Shown here piece after piece: positions 1 through 5,616 of a stretch of 5,616 nucleotides of DNA. This DNA is from an uncultured Porphyromonadaceae bacterium (GTDB taxonomy: Bacteria; Bacteroidota; Bacteroidia; Bacteroidales; Muribaculaceae). The stretch's first letter is position 1. Each line of letters starts with the position of its first letter. The notes beneath the pieces were generated by a model. It saw only the letters and a list, made by a program, of their open reading frames with translations. It was not told the origin of the DNA and searched no databases. The stretch spans positions 1 through 5,616 of the forward strand of contig URWH01000138.1 in NCBI GenBank assembly GCA_900551515.1, written 5' to 3'. A program made the translations under genes and the position numbers.

Positions 1-88
1 TTGCTCGAAAAGCCATCGCCCTGACGTTAACATATTTTGTGGGATGGGGTCTTAGTCATTGACAAGTCATTGACACCGTGCGGACGGT
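1..88. other. Short non-coding stretch downstream of htpG
   Basis: No gene is visible in the 88 bases between the window edge and the htpG stop codon. The stretch contains a pair of 9-base direct repeats (55-63 and 66-74) and a small 5-bp inverted repeat, ACCGT at 75-79 and ACGGT at 84-88 with a GCGG loop. This lies just past the htpG stop codon on the minus strand. The small hairpin has no T tract after it on the minus strand, so I do not call it an intrinsic terminator. A neighbouring gene may start or end left of base 1, but nothing here shows it. Confidence 0.5.
55..74. repeat. Tandem 9-base direct repeat, each copy palindromic
   Basis: GTCATTGAC occurs at 55-63 and again at 66-74, separated by AA. 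Each copy is itself a dyad (GTCA, one central base, TGAC). It lies 15-34 bases past the htpG stop codon on the minus strand. Paired dyads on an 11-base period, about one helical turn, could bind a dimeric regulator of a gene to the left, but this is speculation and no regulator is identified. Confidence 0.45.
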
Positions 89-2137
89 TTATAATAAGCT
101 TACCGAGCGGCGGATGAACGCGTTGAGGTCGGCGCCGCGAAGCAGATTGTTGGCCAGCAGCGCGAGATCGATCACCTGTTTTACGAGGGGCTGCGATGAG
201 GCATATTCCTCGGCGTCCTTCTTCACTTCGGAACGAAGGTGAGCCACTGCTTCATCGTTGCTCTTGATCTGGTTCTGCTCTTCTTCCGAAGGCTTTCCGT
301 CCTTGGCGGCGTCACGAATGGCCTGTGATTTGGAGTTGTTGTCGTCGATTGACTCAAACTTAGGCTGAAGCTTGGGCATCAGAACCGTATCGGCATCGGC
401 GATAATGCGTTTTACAACAGGACTTTCAGTGTTGATGATGAGGTTGTAGCTGTCGGGCAGCTCGCCATAGAAACTCATGCCCGGCTGCATGGCGGCCATA
501 TCCTTCATTCGGCGCATATATTCGTTTTGCGTGATGAGGATAGGATTGGCGTCGGCCGAGAGCGCCTCAAACGAAACGAGGAATTCCGATTTCTCCACAT
601 TGGGAATCTGAGAGTGGAACATGTCGGTGAGCATGTCGCGCTGGCGTGCGGTCAGGTCTACCTGTTTCTTGTCGGTTTTCGGAATCAGGTTCTCAACCGA
701 GTCGGAGTCGACGCGCACGAAACGCGATTTCTCGATCTTGTTCTCGAGCAGCCCGATGAAATGGCTTTCGAGCTGGCCGTCCATTACGAGCACGTTGTAA
801 CCGTGATCGGCGGCGGCATTGATGTAGGTGAACTGAGCTACCGGATCGGTGGTGTAGAGGTAGACGACATCGCCGTCTTTGTCGGTCTGCGCGCCCTCGA
901 TGAGCGTGCGGTATTCTTCAAGAGTGTAGTATTTGTTTTCGGTGTCCTTCAGAAGCGTGAACTTCATTGCGGCGTCGCAGAATTTCTGGTCGGTGAGCAT
1001 GCCGTACTGGATGAAAATCTTGATGTCGTCCCATTTCTTTTCGAAGTCGGCACGGTCGTTGCGGAAAATCTCGTCGAGACGTGAGGCCACTTTCTTTGTG
1101 ATATAGCCTGAGATCTTCTTCACGGCCGTATCGCTCTGGAGATAGGAACGCGACACATTGAGGGGAATGTCGGGTGAGTCAATCACGCCCTGAAGCAGCA
1201 TCATGAATTCCGGCACCACACCTTCAACGGAGTCGGTGACATAAACCTGATTGCAATAGAGCTGGATGCGGTTTTTGGTGATCTCGAAGTTGTTTTTGAT
1301 CTTCGGGAAGAAGAGCACACCGGTGAGATTGAACGGGTAGTCGACATTGAGGTGGATCCAGAACAGCGGATCTTCCTGACCGGGATAGAGTTCGTGATAG
1401 AAATTGCGGTAATCTTCGTCGGTGAGTTCCGAAGGCTTGCGTGTCCACAGCGGCTCGGTTGAGTTTATCACTTTGTCGCGGTCGGTGTCGACAAATTTGC
1501 CGTCTTTCCATTCCTGCTCTTTTCCCGAGATTACGGGCACGGGCAGGAAGCGGCAGTATTTCTTGAGCAAAAGGTCGATTTCGCTCTGCTCCAGGAATTT
1601 TTTGTTTTCATCGTCGATGTAGAGGATGATGTCGGTGCCGCGGTCGGCTTTTTCAGTCGGCTCCATGTTGTACTCCGGCGAGCCGTCGCATTCCCAGCGC
1701 ACGGCTTCGGCACCTTCTTTGTAGGACAACGAGTGGATTTCCACCTTCTTGGCCACCATGAAGGCCGAATAAAAGCCGAGGCCGAAATGACCTATGATGG
1801 CGTTGGCGTTGTCTTTATATTTTTCGAGAAACTCTTCGGCACCCGAAAATGCTATCTGATTGATGTATTTGTCAACATCGTCGGCCGTCATGCCTATGCC
1901 GCGGTCGCTTACGGTGAGTGTGCCGGCTTCCTTATCTACGGTCACTTTTACGTTCATCTCGCCAAGCTCGCCCTTGAATTCACCGAATGAAGCAAGGGTT
2001 TTCAGCTTCTGCGTGGCATCGATGGCGTTCGAAACGAGTTCGCGGAGAAAGATTTCATGGTCGCTGTAAAGAAATTTCTTAATGACGGGGAAGATGTTGT
2101 CGGTCGTTACCCCGATTTTGCCTGTTTGTGCTGTCAT
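89..2137 (-). CDS. htpG: Molecular chaperone HtpG (bacterial Hsp90)
   Basis: Cytosolic ATP-dependent Hsp90 homodimer that remodels and stabilises client proteins, usually with the DnaK system. The 682-residue protein is complete and near the length I expect for Bacteroidales HtpG, longer than the roughly 624 of E. coli. The N-terminal GHKL ATPase domain (about 1-220) shows ELVSNAIDA at 33-41, with the catalytic Glu33 and Mg-binding Asn37, then DRGIGM at 78-83, the ATP-lid glycine motif GHFGLGFYSAF at 116-126, and RGTDI at 166-170. The middle domain carries PLNVSRSYLQ at 325-334, where Arg330 matches the conserved arginine that contacts ATP phosphate in Hsp90s. The rest is the C-terminal dimerisation domain; there is no eukaryotic MEEVD tail. 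The ATG at 2135-2137 is supported by the MTAQTGKIGV start and by an in-frame TAA five codons upstream (2150-2152). No Shine-Dalgarno is evident, as is usual in Bacteroidetes. A hairpin terminator separates it from the clpC gene upstream, so a separate promoter is likely. Confidence 0.97.
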   Translation of the reverse strand: MTAQTGKIGVTTDNIFPVIKKFLYSDHEIFLRELVSNAIDATQKLKTLASFGEFKGELGEMNVKVTVDKEAGTLTVSDRGIGMTADDVDKYINQIAFSGAEEFLEKYKDNANAIIGHFGLGFYSAFMVAKKVEIHSLSYKEGAEAVRWECDGSPEYNMEPTEKADRGTDIILYIDDENKKFLEQSEIDLLLKKYCRFLPVPVISGKEQEWKDGKFVDTDRDKVINSTEPLWTRKPSELTDEDYRNFYHELYPGQEDPLFWIHLNVDYPFNLTGVLFFPKIKNNFEITKNRIQLYCNQVYVTDSVEGVVPEFMMLLQGVIDSPDIPLNVSRSYLQSDTAVKKISGYITKKVASRLDEIFRNDRADFEKKWDDIKIFIQYGMLTDQKFCDAAMKFTLLKDTENKYYTLEEYRTLIEGAQTDKDGDVVYLYTTDPVAQFTYINAAADHGYNVLVMDGQLESHFIGLLENKIEKSRFVRVDSDSVENLIPKTDKKQVDLTARQRDMLTDMFHSQIPNVEKSEFLVSFEALSADANPILITQNEYMRRMKDMAAMQPGMSFYGELPDSYNLIINTESPVVKRIIADADTVLMPKLQPKFESIDDNNSKSQAIRDAAKDGKPSEEEQNQIKSNDEAVAHLRSEVKKDAEEYASSQPLVKQVIDLALLANNLLRGADLNAFIRRSVSLL

Positions 2138-2205
2138 ATTGATCGATTGTTAAGTTATATCTCTTAGGGACGGTAAAGTCACACCGTCATATAAAACAAC
2201 TGAGC
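2138..2205 (-). promoter_or_regulatory. htpG leader and probable promoter region
   Basis: This is the part of the spacer between the clpC terminator and the htpG start codon, so it should hold the htpG promoter. On the minus strand I find only partial matches to the Bacteroidetes -7 element, such as TAACTTAA close to the start codon, and no convincing -33 partner, so no exact promoter is placed. No CIRCE-type (TTAGCACTC-N9-GAGTGCTAA) heat-shock operator is present. The only clear structure is a 6-base inverted repeat at 2169-2188, listed separately. Confidence 0.35.
2169..2188. promoter_or_regulatory. Inverted repeat in the htpG leader
   Basis: GACGGT (2169-2174) and ACCGTC (2183-2188) form a perfect 6-base inverted repeat around an 8-base spacer. 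It sits 32-51 bases upstream of the htpG start codon, between the clpC terminator and htpG. It could be an operator for a dimeric regulator or a small hairpin in the htpG mRNA leader. I know no named regulator with this site. A 6-base dyad can arise by chance, so confidence is modest. Confidence 0.35.
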
Positions 2206-2240
2206 AAAAAAAATGCCACATCGGAAATGTGACATTTTTT
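2206..2240 (-). terminator. Intrinsic terminator of clpC
   Basis: The arms 2208-2221 and 2227-2240 pair over 14 positions around the 5-base loop 2222-2226. The hairpin lies 32 bases past the clpC stop codon, and on the minus strand the second arm runs into eight consecutive T residues (complement of 2206-2213). The strand is decided by one position: on the minus strand it is a G·U wobble, whereas the plus strand would have a C-A mismatch. The A/T ends of the stem are typical of a terminator with an A tract before and a U tract after. It should end most clpC transcripts before htpG. Confidence 0.85.
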
Positions 2241-2271
2241 GTGAAATATTGTCAATGGATTACTGACAAAA

Positions 2272-4821
2272 TTACGCTTTTACTGTTGTCGTGATTTTAT
2301 CATTATCGCTGTCGTAGTCCACTTCGATGGTGCTGCCGTCGGCGATTTCGGCATTAATGATCATCTCGGCGAGGTTGTCCTCGAGATATTTCTGGATGGC
2401 GCGTTTCAGCGGTCGGGCACCGAACTGAGCGTCGTAGCCTTTCTCGGCGATGTAGTCCTTGGCTTTGTCGGAGATCTTGAGCGTGTAGCCAAGCTTCGAA
2501 AGACGTTTGTAGAATCCGTCGAGCTCGATGTCGATGATCTTGAAGATGGCCTCTTTGTCGAGCGAGTCAAACATCACGATATCGTCGATACGGTTGAGGA
2601 ATTCAGGCGCAAACGCTTTCTGGAGAGCCTTCTGGAGCACGCCGTGCGAGTATTCGCGGTCGTTGGCCGAAGGTGTGTTGAAGCCCACGCCGGTGCCGAA
2701 GTCCTTAAGCTGCCGTGTGCCTATGTTCGACGTCATGATGATTATCGTGTTCTTGAAGTCGATGCGGCGGCCGAGGCTGTCGGTCAGTCGGCCTTCGTCC
2801 ATCACCTGAAGGAGAAGGTTGAAAACGTCGGGGTGCGCTTTCTCGATCTCGTCGAGGAGCACAACAGAGTAGGGACGCCGACGCACTTTCTCGGTCAGCT
2901 GGCCGCCTTCCTCGTAGCCTACGTATCCCGGAGGCGCTCCCACGAGTCGCGAAACGGTGAATTTCTCCATGTATTCGCTCATGTCGATACGGATAAGCGT
3001 GTCGGTGGAGTCGAAAAGATACTCCGACAGCTTCTTGGCCAGATGGGTCTTGCCCACACCGGTGGGGCCGAGGAACATGAACGTGCCGATCGGTTTGTTG
3101 GGATCTTTGAGCCCGACACGGTTGCGCTGGATCGCTTTGACTATCTTGTCGATGGCGGCATCCTGTCCGATGATCTCCGATTTCAGTTTCGGAGCCATCT
3201 CGCGCAGACGTTTGCCTTCGGCGAGAGCGATGCGCTGCACAGGGACACCGGTCATCATGGCCACTACTTCGGCCACTTTGTCATCGTCGACTGTCTGGCG
3301 GTTGGCCAAAAGCTGCTCCTCCCACTGACGGTTGGCCTGATCAAGCTCGCGCTTGAGCTCCTGCTCACGGTCGCGGAATCCGGCTGCTTTCTCAAAGTCC
3401 TGATCCTGTGCGGCCTGCAGCTTGCTGGCCGATGTCTCGGCTATGGTCTTCTCGAGATTCTCGATCTCTTCCGGCACCGATATGTTGGTGATGTGAACGC
3501 GCGATCCGGCTTCGTCCATCGCATCGATGGCTTTGTCGGGGAAGTTGCGGTCCGACATGTAGCGTTCGGTAAGGCTTACGCAGGCTTTGAGCGCCTCGGG
3601 CGTGTAGGTGACGTTGTGATGCGTCTCATATTTATCCTTTATGTTGTTGAGGATAGTGAGGGTCTCATCAAAGGTCGTGGGCTCGACCAACACCTTCTGG
3701 AAGCGGCGTTCGAGCGCTCCGTCTTTTTCGATGTTCTTGCGGTATTCATCGAGCGTCGTGGCGCCGATGCACTGTATCTCGCCGCGGGCAAGCGCCGGTT
3801 TCAGCATGTTGGCGGCATCCATCGAGCCTGCGGCATTGCCGGCGCCTACAATGGTGTGTATCTCGTCGATGAACAGGATCACGTCCTTGTTGTGGGCGAG
3901 CTCGTCGAGAATGGCTTTGATGCGTTCCTCAAACTGGCCGCGGTATTTCGTGCCGGCTACAATCGAGGCCATGTCGAGCGACACCACGCGTTTGTCAAAC
4001 AGCACGCGCGACACTTTGCGCTGTATGATGCGCAGCGCAAGACCCTCGACGATGGCCGATTTGCCTACTCCCGGCTCGCCGATCAGTATGGGGTTGTTTT
4101 TCTTGCGGCGTGAAAGTATCTGAGCAAGGCGCTCGATCTCCGTTTCGCGTCCAACCACAGGGTCGAGCCGGTTTTCTTCAGCGGCACGTGTCATGTCGTG
4201 GCCGAACTTGTCGAGAGTAGGGGTGTCGCCGCCTTTGCGGGCACCGCTCTTGCCTGACTGACGCGAGCTGCCGGCCGCCGGCGATTCGTCGGCGGAACCC
4301 GACGGGAGGTCGTCGTCGGCGTCGTCGTCGGGCTCGTCGGTGAAGTCGCTGCCCATGCTGGGCGTGGATTCGACACCGTAGATGCGACTGTTAAGAGCCG
4401 GATAGTCAATCCTTTCCTGAAGGAACGGTTTTATAAACTTCATTTCTTTAATGTCTGTGTTGTGAAACAATGCCAGAAGCAGATCCTCGAGATCGGCTTC
4501 CGTTTTATGGTGTTGACGTGCTTCAAGCACACTCAGCCTGACGATGCGCGACGCAAGATCGCTTACCGTGATCTCCGATTCCGACAGCGGACGGTATTCG
4601 CCGCTTTCGTAGAGATGACGGTGCAGTCCGGCTTCAAGCCGCTCAACGGTCGGCTGGTCGGCAAGCGAGTTGAGCAACATGGCTATACGCCGTTTCGGCT
4701 CCGTGAGCAACGCAAGCATGATGTGCTCCGGACCGATTATCGGCGTATGGTGCTCAAGCGCGATGGCCGTGCACGCTGCCAACACCTCCTTGGCGTTTTT
4801 GGATATTGATGAAAAAAGCAT
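2272..4821 (-). CDS. clpC: ATP-dependent Clp protease ATP-binding subunit, ClpC type
   Basis: Hexameric AAA+ unfoldase (849 aa, complete) that threads substrates into ClpP in the cytosol. Two Clp_N repeats occupy about 1-145, followed by an acidic Asp/Ser-rich linker (about 158-200). The D1 module has Walker [10 protein letters not shown] (248-256), pore loop KYRG (292-295), Walker B VILFIDE (314-320) and arginine fingers ERR (371-373). A short UVR-like middle segment [19 protein letters not shown] (475-493) replaces the long coiled coil of ClpB, which favours ClpC over ClpB. D2 has Walker A GPTGVGKT (585-592), pore loop GYVG (632-635), Walker B VVLLDE (653-658), Arg744 in FLNRID and sensor-2 GAR (801-803). 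VGF at 712-714 matches the ClpP-docking loop of ClpC proteins, so it probably works with ClpP rather than as a pure disaggregase. The ATG is fixed by an in-frame TGA two codons upstream (4825-4827). A strong Bacteroidetes promoter lies just upstream, and a terminator follows. The N-domain is diverged from well-known ClpC but keeps [11 protein letters not shown]. Confidence 0.94.
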   Translation of the reverse strand: MLFSSISKNAKEVLAACTAIALEHHTPIIGPEHIMLALLTEPKRRIAMLLNSLADQPTVERLEAGLHRHLYESGEYRPLSESEITVSDLASRIVRLSVLEARQHHKTEADLEDLLLALFHNTDIKEMKFIKPFLQERIDYPALNSRIYGVESTPSMGSDFTDEPDDDADDDLPSGSADESPAAGSSRQSGKSGARKGGDTPTLDKFGHDMTRAAEENRLDPVVGRETEIERLAQILSRRKKNNPILIGEPGVGKSAIVEGLALRIIQRKVSRVLFDKRVVSLDMASIVAGTKYRGQFEERIKAILDELAHNKDVILFIDEIHTIVGAGNAAGSMDAANMLKPALARGEIQCIGATTLDEYRKNIEKDGALERRFQKVLVEPTTFDETLTILNNIKDKYETHHNVTYTPEALKACVSLTERYMSDRNFPDKAIDAMDEAGSRVHITNISVPEEIENLEKTIAETSASKLQAAQDQDFEKAAGFRDREQELKRELDQANRQWEEQLLANRQTVDDDKVAEVVAMMTGVPVQRIALAEGKRLREMAPKLKSEIIGQDAAIDKIVKAIQRNRVGLKDPNKPIGTFMFLGPTGVGKTHLAKKLSEYLFDSTDTLIRIDMSEYMEKFTVSRLVGAPPGYVGYEEGGQLTEKVRRRPYSVVLLDEIEKAHPDVFNLLLQVMDEGRLTDSLGRRIDFKNTIIIMTSNIGTRQLKDFGTGVGFNTPSANDREYSHGVLQKALQKAFAPEFLNRIDDIVMFDSLDKEAIFKIIDIELDGFYKRLSKLGYTLKISDKAKDYIAEKGYDAQFGARPLKRAIQKYLEDNLAEMIINAEIADGSTIEVDYDSDNDKITTTVKA
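4298..4346 (-). repeat. Low-complexity GAC/GTC-rich tract encoding the acidic linker of ClpC
   Basis: The plus strand shows runs of GTC/GTCG units, densest at about 4309-4339. On the coding strand these are mostly GAC (Asp) codons, giving an Asp-rich segment around residues 160-175 between the N-domain and D1. It is in frame and interrupted, so it behaves as a flexible linker and not as a frame-shifting repeat. Such tracts can vary in length between strains by replication slippage. Confidence 0.6.
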
Positions 4822-4849
4822 GTGTCAGTTTTGTGTCTTCATTCTATTT

Positions 4850-4880
4850 CAAATGTAAAATTAGCAATAATTGTGCCAAA
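4850..4880 (-). promoter_or_regulatory. Bacteroidetes-type promoter for clpC
   Basis: Read on the minus strand, TTTG (complement of 4877-4880) is followed by exactly 19 bases and then TACATTTG (complement of 4850-4857). This matches the Bacteroidetes primary sigma factor consensus TTTG, 19-21 bases, TAnnTTTG at every defined position. Transcription would start around 4840-4845, giving a clpC leader of roughly 20 bases. The A/T-rich block just upstream (4891-4920) could act as an UP-like element. Confidence 0.8.
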
Positions 4881-4967
4881 ACAGTCCAAATAAACTTTTT
4901 AAAAACTTAAAAATTAAAAAACGTGAATCTTGGCCATAAAATAGCGGGATTATTGCGGAAAAAATGC

Positions 4968-4975
4968 TATCTTTG
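4968..4975 (+). promoter_or_regulatory. Upstream -7 element for gyrA
   Basis: TATCTTTG matches the Bacteroidetes -7 consensus TAnnTTTG. It lies 97 bases before the gyrA start codon. No clear TTTG is found 19-21 bases upstream, so the -33 part is weak. It shares GCTA-N-CTTTGT with the second element 43 bases downstream. Confidence 0.5.
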
Positions 4976-4986
4976 TATCTGTTTCG

Positions 4987-5005
4987 CGAAGAGCGCAGCG
5001 CTTCG
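4987..5005. promoter_or_regulatory. Inverted repeat between the two gyrA -7 elements
   Basis: CGAAG (4987-4991) and CTTCG (5001-5005) are perfect complements, with further GC/GC pairing inside after one mismatch and a 3-base loop. It lies just downstream of the first -7 element, so it could be a hairpin at the start of that transcript or an operator. gyrA genes are often supercoiling-responsive, but nothing here shows the mechanism. Confidence 0.3.
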
Positions 5006-5010
5006 TGTGC

Positions 5011-5018
5011 TAACTTTG
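5011..5018 (+). promoter_or_regulatory. Downstream -7 element for gyrA
   Basis: TAACTTTG matches TAnnTTTG and lies 54 bases before the gyrA ATG, which would leave a leader of about 45 bases. Its -33 region is also weak, with no TTTG at the expected distance. With the element at 4968-4975 it suggests tandem starts; which of the two is used cannot be told from sequence. Confidence 0.5.
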
Positions 5019-5072
5019 TGAACTATAATAAATAAAAGATATAACCAAGTTTTAAGAGATAATTTTATTGTC

Positions 5073-5616
5073 ATGTTGGAAGAAGATCGAATATTAAAGA
5101 TCAATATTGAAAACGAAATGAAGTCGGCCTACATCGACTATTCTATGTCGGTGATTGTGTCGCGTGCGCTTCCTGATGTCCGTGACGGATTGAAGCCTGT
5201 GCACCGCCGTGTGCTCTTCGGTATGAACGAAATGGGCAACACGTCGGATCATCCGCATAAGAAATCGGCCAACTGCGTCGGTGAAGTCATGGGTAAATAT
5301 CACCCCCACGGCGACAGTTCCATCTATGAGGCACTGGTAGTCATGAGCCAGGATTTCAAAAAAGGCATGCCTCTGATCGACGGTCACGGCAACTTCGGCA
5401 ACATCGAAGGAGACGGAGCCGCTGCCATGCGTTATACCGAGGCAAGACTGCAGAAAGTGACCCAGGAAGCTTTCCTGGCGGATCTGGATAAGGATGTGGT
5501 AGATTTTGTACCGAATTTCGATGAGACGGAAAAGGAACCTTCCGTACTGCCGGTAAAGATCCCGAACCTTTTAGTCAACGGATCGGAGGGTATCGCCGTA
5601 GGTATGGCTACCAGCA
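5073..5616 (+). CDS. gyrA: DNA gyrase subunit A, 5' part, mosaic
   Basis: Breakage-reunion subunit of the type IIA topoisomerase that negatively supercoils DNA with GyrB. Only 181 codons of an expected roughly 800 or more are present, because the window ends in frame. The ATG at 5073 fits the Bacteroidales start [13 protein letters not shown] and follows an in-frame TGA (5019-5021) with no other ATG between. Visible parts are [16 protein letters not shown] (24-39), PVHRRVL (42-48), the winged-helix block [10 protein letters not shown] (74-83), the catalytic Tyr121 in [10 protein letters not shown], and LLVNG (166-170) followed by GIAVGMAT. Quinolone-region residues are Ser82 and Glu86 (E. coli 83 and 87). 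Residues 1 to about 60 are Bacteroidales-like. From about 84 on, the segments [20 protein letters not shown] and FDETEKEP resemble Clostridia GyrA/ParC, and 6 of 10 valines use GTA against none of 7 before residue 84. So this is a gyrase or topoisomerase IV A subunit, but it may be an assembly chimera. Its N-terminal part fits gyrA beside clpC and htpG. Confidence 0.88.
   Translation, partial: MLEEDRILKINIENEMKSAYIDYSMSVIVSRALPDVRDGLKPVHRRVLFGMNEMGNTSDHPHKKSANCVGEVMGKYHPHGDSSIYEALVVMSQDFKKGMPLIDGHGNFGNIEGDGAAAMRYTEARLQKVTQEAFLADLDKDVVDFVPNFDETEKEPSVLPVKIPNLLVNGSEGIAVGMATS

Larger units (their letters stand above)
4822..5072. promoter_or_regulatory. Divergent intergenic promoter region, clpC and gyrA
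   Basis: This 251-base AT-rich spacer separates the start codons of clpC (leftward) and gyrA (rightward). It contains a good leftward promoter (4850-4880), an A/T-rich block at 4891-4920 that includes the palindrome TTTTTAAAAA (4896-4905), and two rightward TAnnTTTG elements (4968-4975 and 5011-5018) with a small inverted repeat between them. I see no tRNA or open reading frame of note. No CIRCE or CtsR-type heat-shock operator is visible. Confidence 0.75.

Noticed and set aside
75..88. Hairpin ACCGT-GCGG-ACGGT as the htpG terminator
   Set aside because: The stem is only 5 bp and no T tract follows on the minus strand, so it does not qualify as an intrinsic terminator.
527..1084. 185-codon open frame on the plus strand, opposite htpG
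   Set aside because: It is antisense to the htpG middle and C-terminal regions, with no family signature and no promoter of its own.
1224..1511. 95-codon minus-strand frame inside htpG
   Set aside because: It overlaps htpG in another frame on the same strand, while the htpG frame carries the conserved Hsp90 middle domain there.
2644..4113. 489-codon open frame on the plus strand, opposite clpC
   Set aside because: It lies wholly antisense to a well-supported clpC with Walker and pore motifs on the other strand. Its translation has no recognisable domain, and long antisense frames are expected in GC-rich coding DNA with this codon bias.
4309..4339. GTC-rich tract as a CRISPR or phase-variable repeat
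   Set aside because: It is an imperfect trinucleotide run in frame within clpC that encodes an acidic linker; there are no spacers, and triplet changes would not shift the frame.
4861..4880. Possible CIRCE heat-shock operator starting TTAGCA before clpC
   Set aside because: Only the first six bases match; the CTC half and the partner GAGTGCTAA at the required spacing are absent.
5094..5387. 97-codon open frame on the minus strand, opposite gyrA
   Set aside because: It is the reverse complement of conserved gyrA sequence; its His- and Val-rich content is what such a shadow frame would give.

Overview
The window reads as chromosomal DNA from a Bacteroidales gut bacterium, most likely of the Muribaculaceae type. 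This rests on the Bacteroidales-style HtpG, ClpC and GyrA N-terminus, on promoters of the Bacteroidetes form (TTTG, about 19 bases, TAnnTTTG), on the lack of clear Shine-Dalgarno sequences, and on AT-rich spacers between GC-rich genes. The family-level placement is inferred from remembered family sequences, not from a search.

Layout. Bases 1-88 are a short stretch beyond the htpG stop with two 9-base direct repeats and no gene. A complete htpG (Hsp90 chaperone, 682 aa) lies on the minus strand at 89-2137. The 134-base spacer 2138-2271 holds a strong hairpin terminator for the gene upstream on the minus strand, and a 6-base inverted repeat in the htpG leader. A complete clpC-type AAA+ unfoldase gene (849 aa) lies on the minus strand at 2272-4821. 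The 251-base AT-rich spacer 4822-5072 is a divergent promoter region: a near-perfect Bacteroidetes promoter fires leftward into clpC, and two TAnnTTTG elements point rightward. The 5' part of gyrA (DNA gyrase subunit A, 181 codons) starts at 5073 on the plus strand and runs off the window.

How the genes fit together. htpG and clpC are both protein quality-control genes. They share a strand, but the hairpin between them suggests that htpG is mostly transcribed from its own start. gyrA is divergent and belongs to DNA topology.

The most notable point is in gyrA. Residues 1 to about 60 look like Bacteroidales GyrA. From about residue 84 onward the protein looks like the Clostridia (Lachnospiraceae-like) GyrA/ParC family, and valine codon use changes with it. 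The switch falls at the highly conserved [10 protein letters not shown] block. This is either an assembly chimera joining two gut organisms or a real recombinant gyrase; the sequence alone favours the artefact without proving it. No undescribed defence, mobile or RNA system is visible here.
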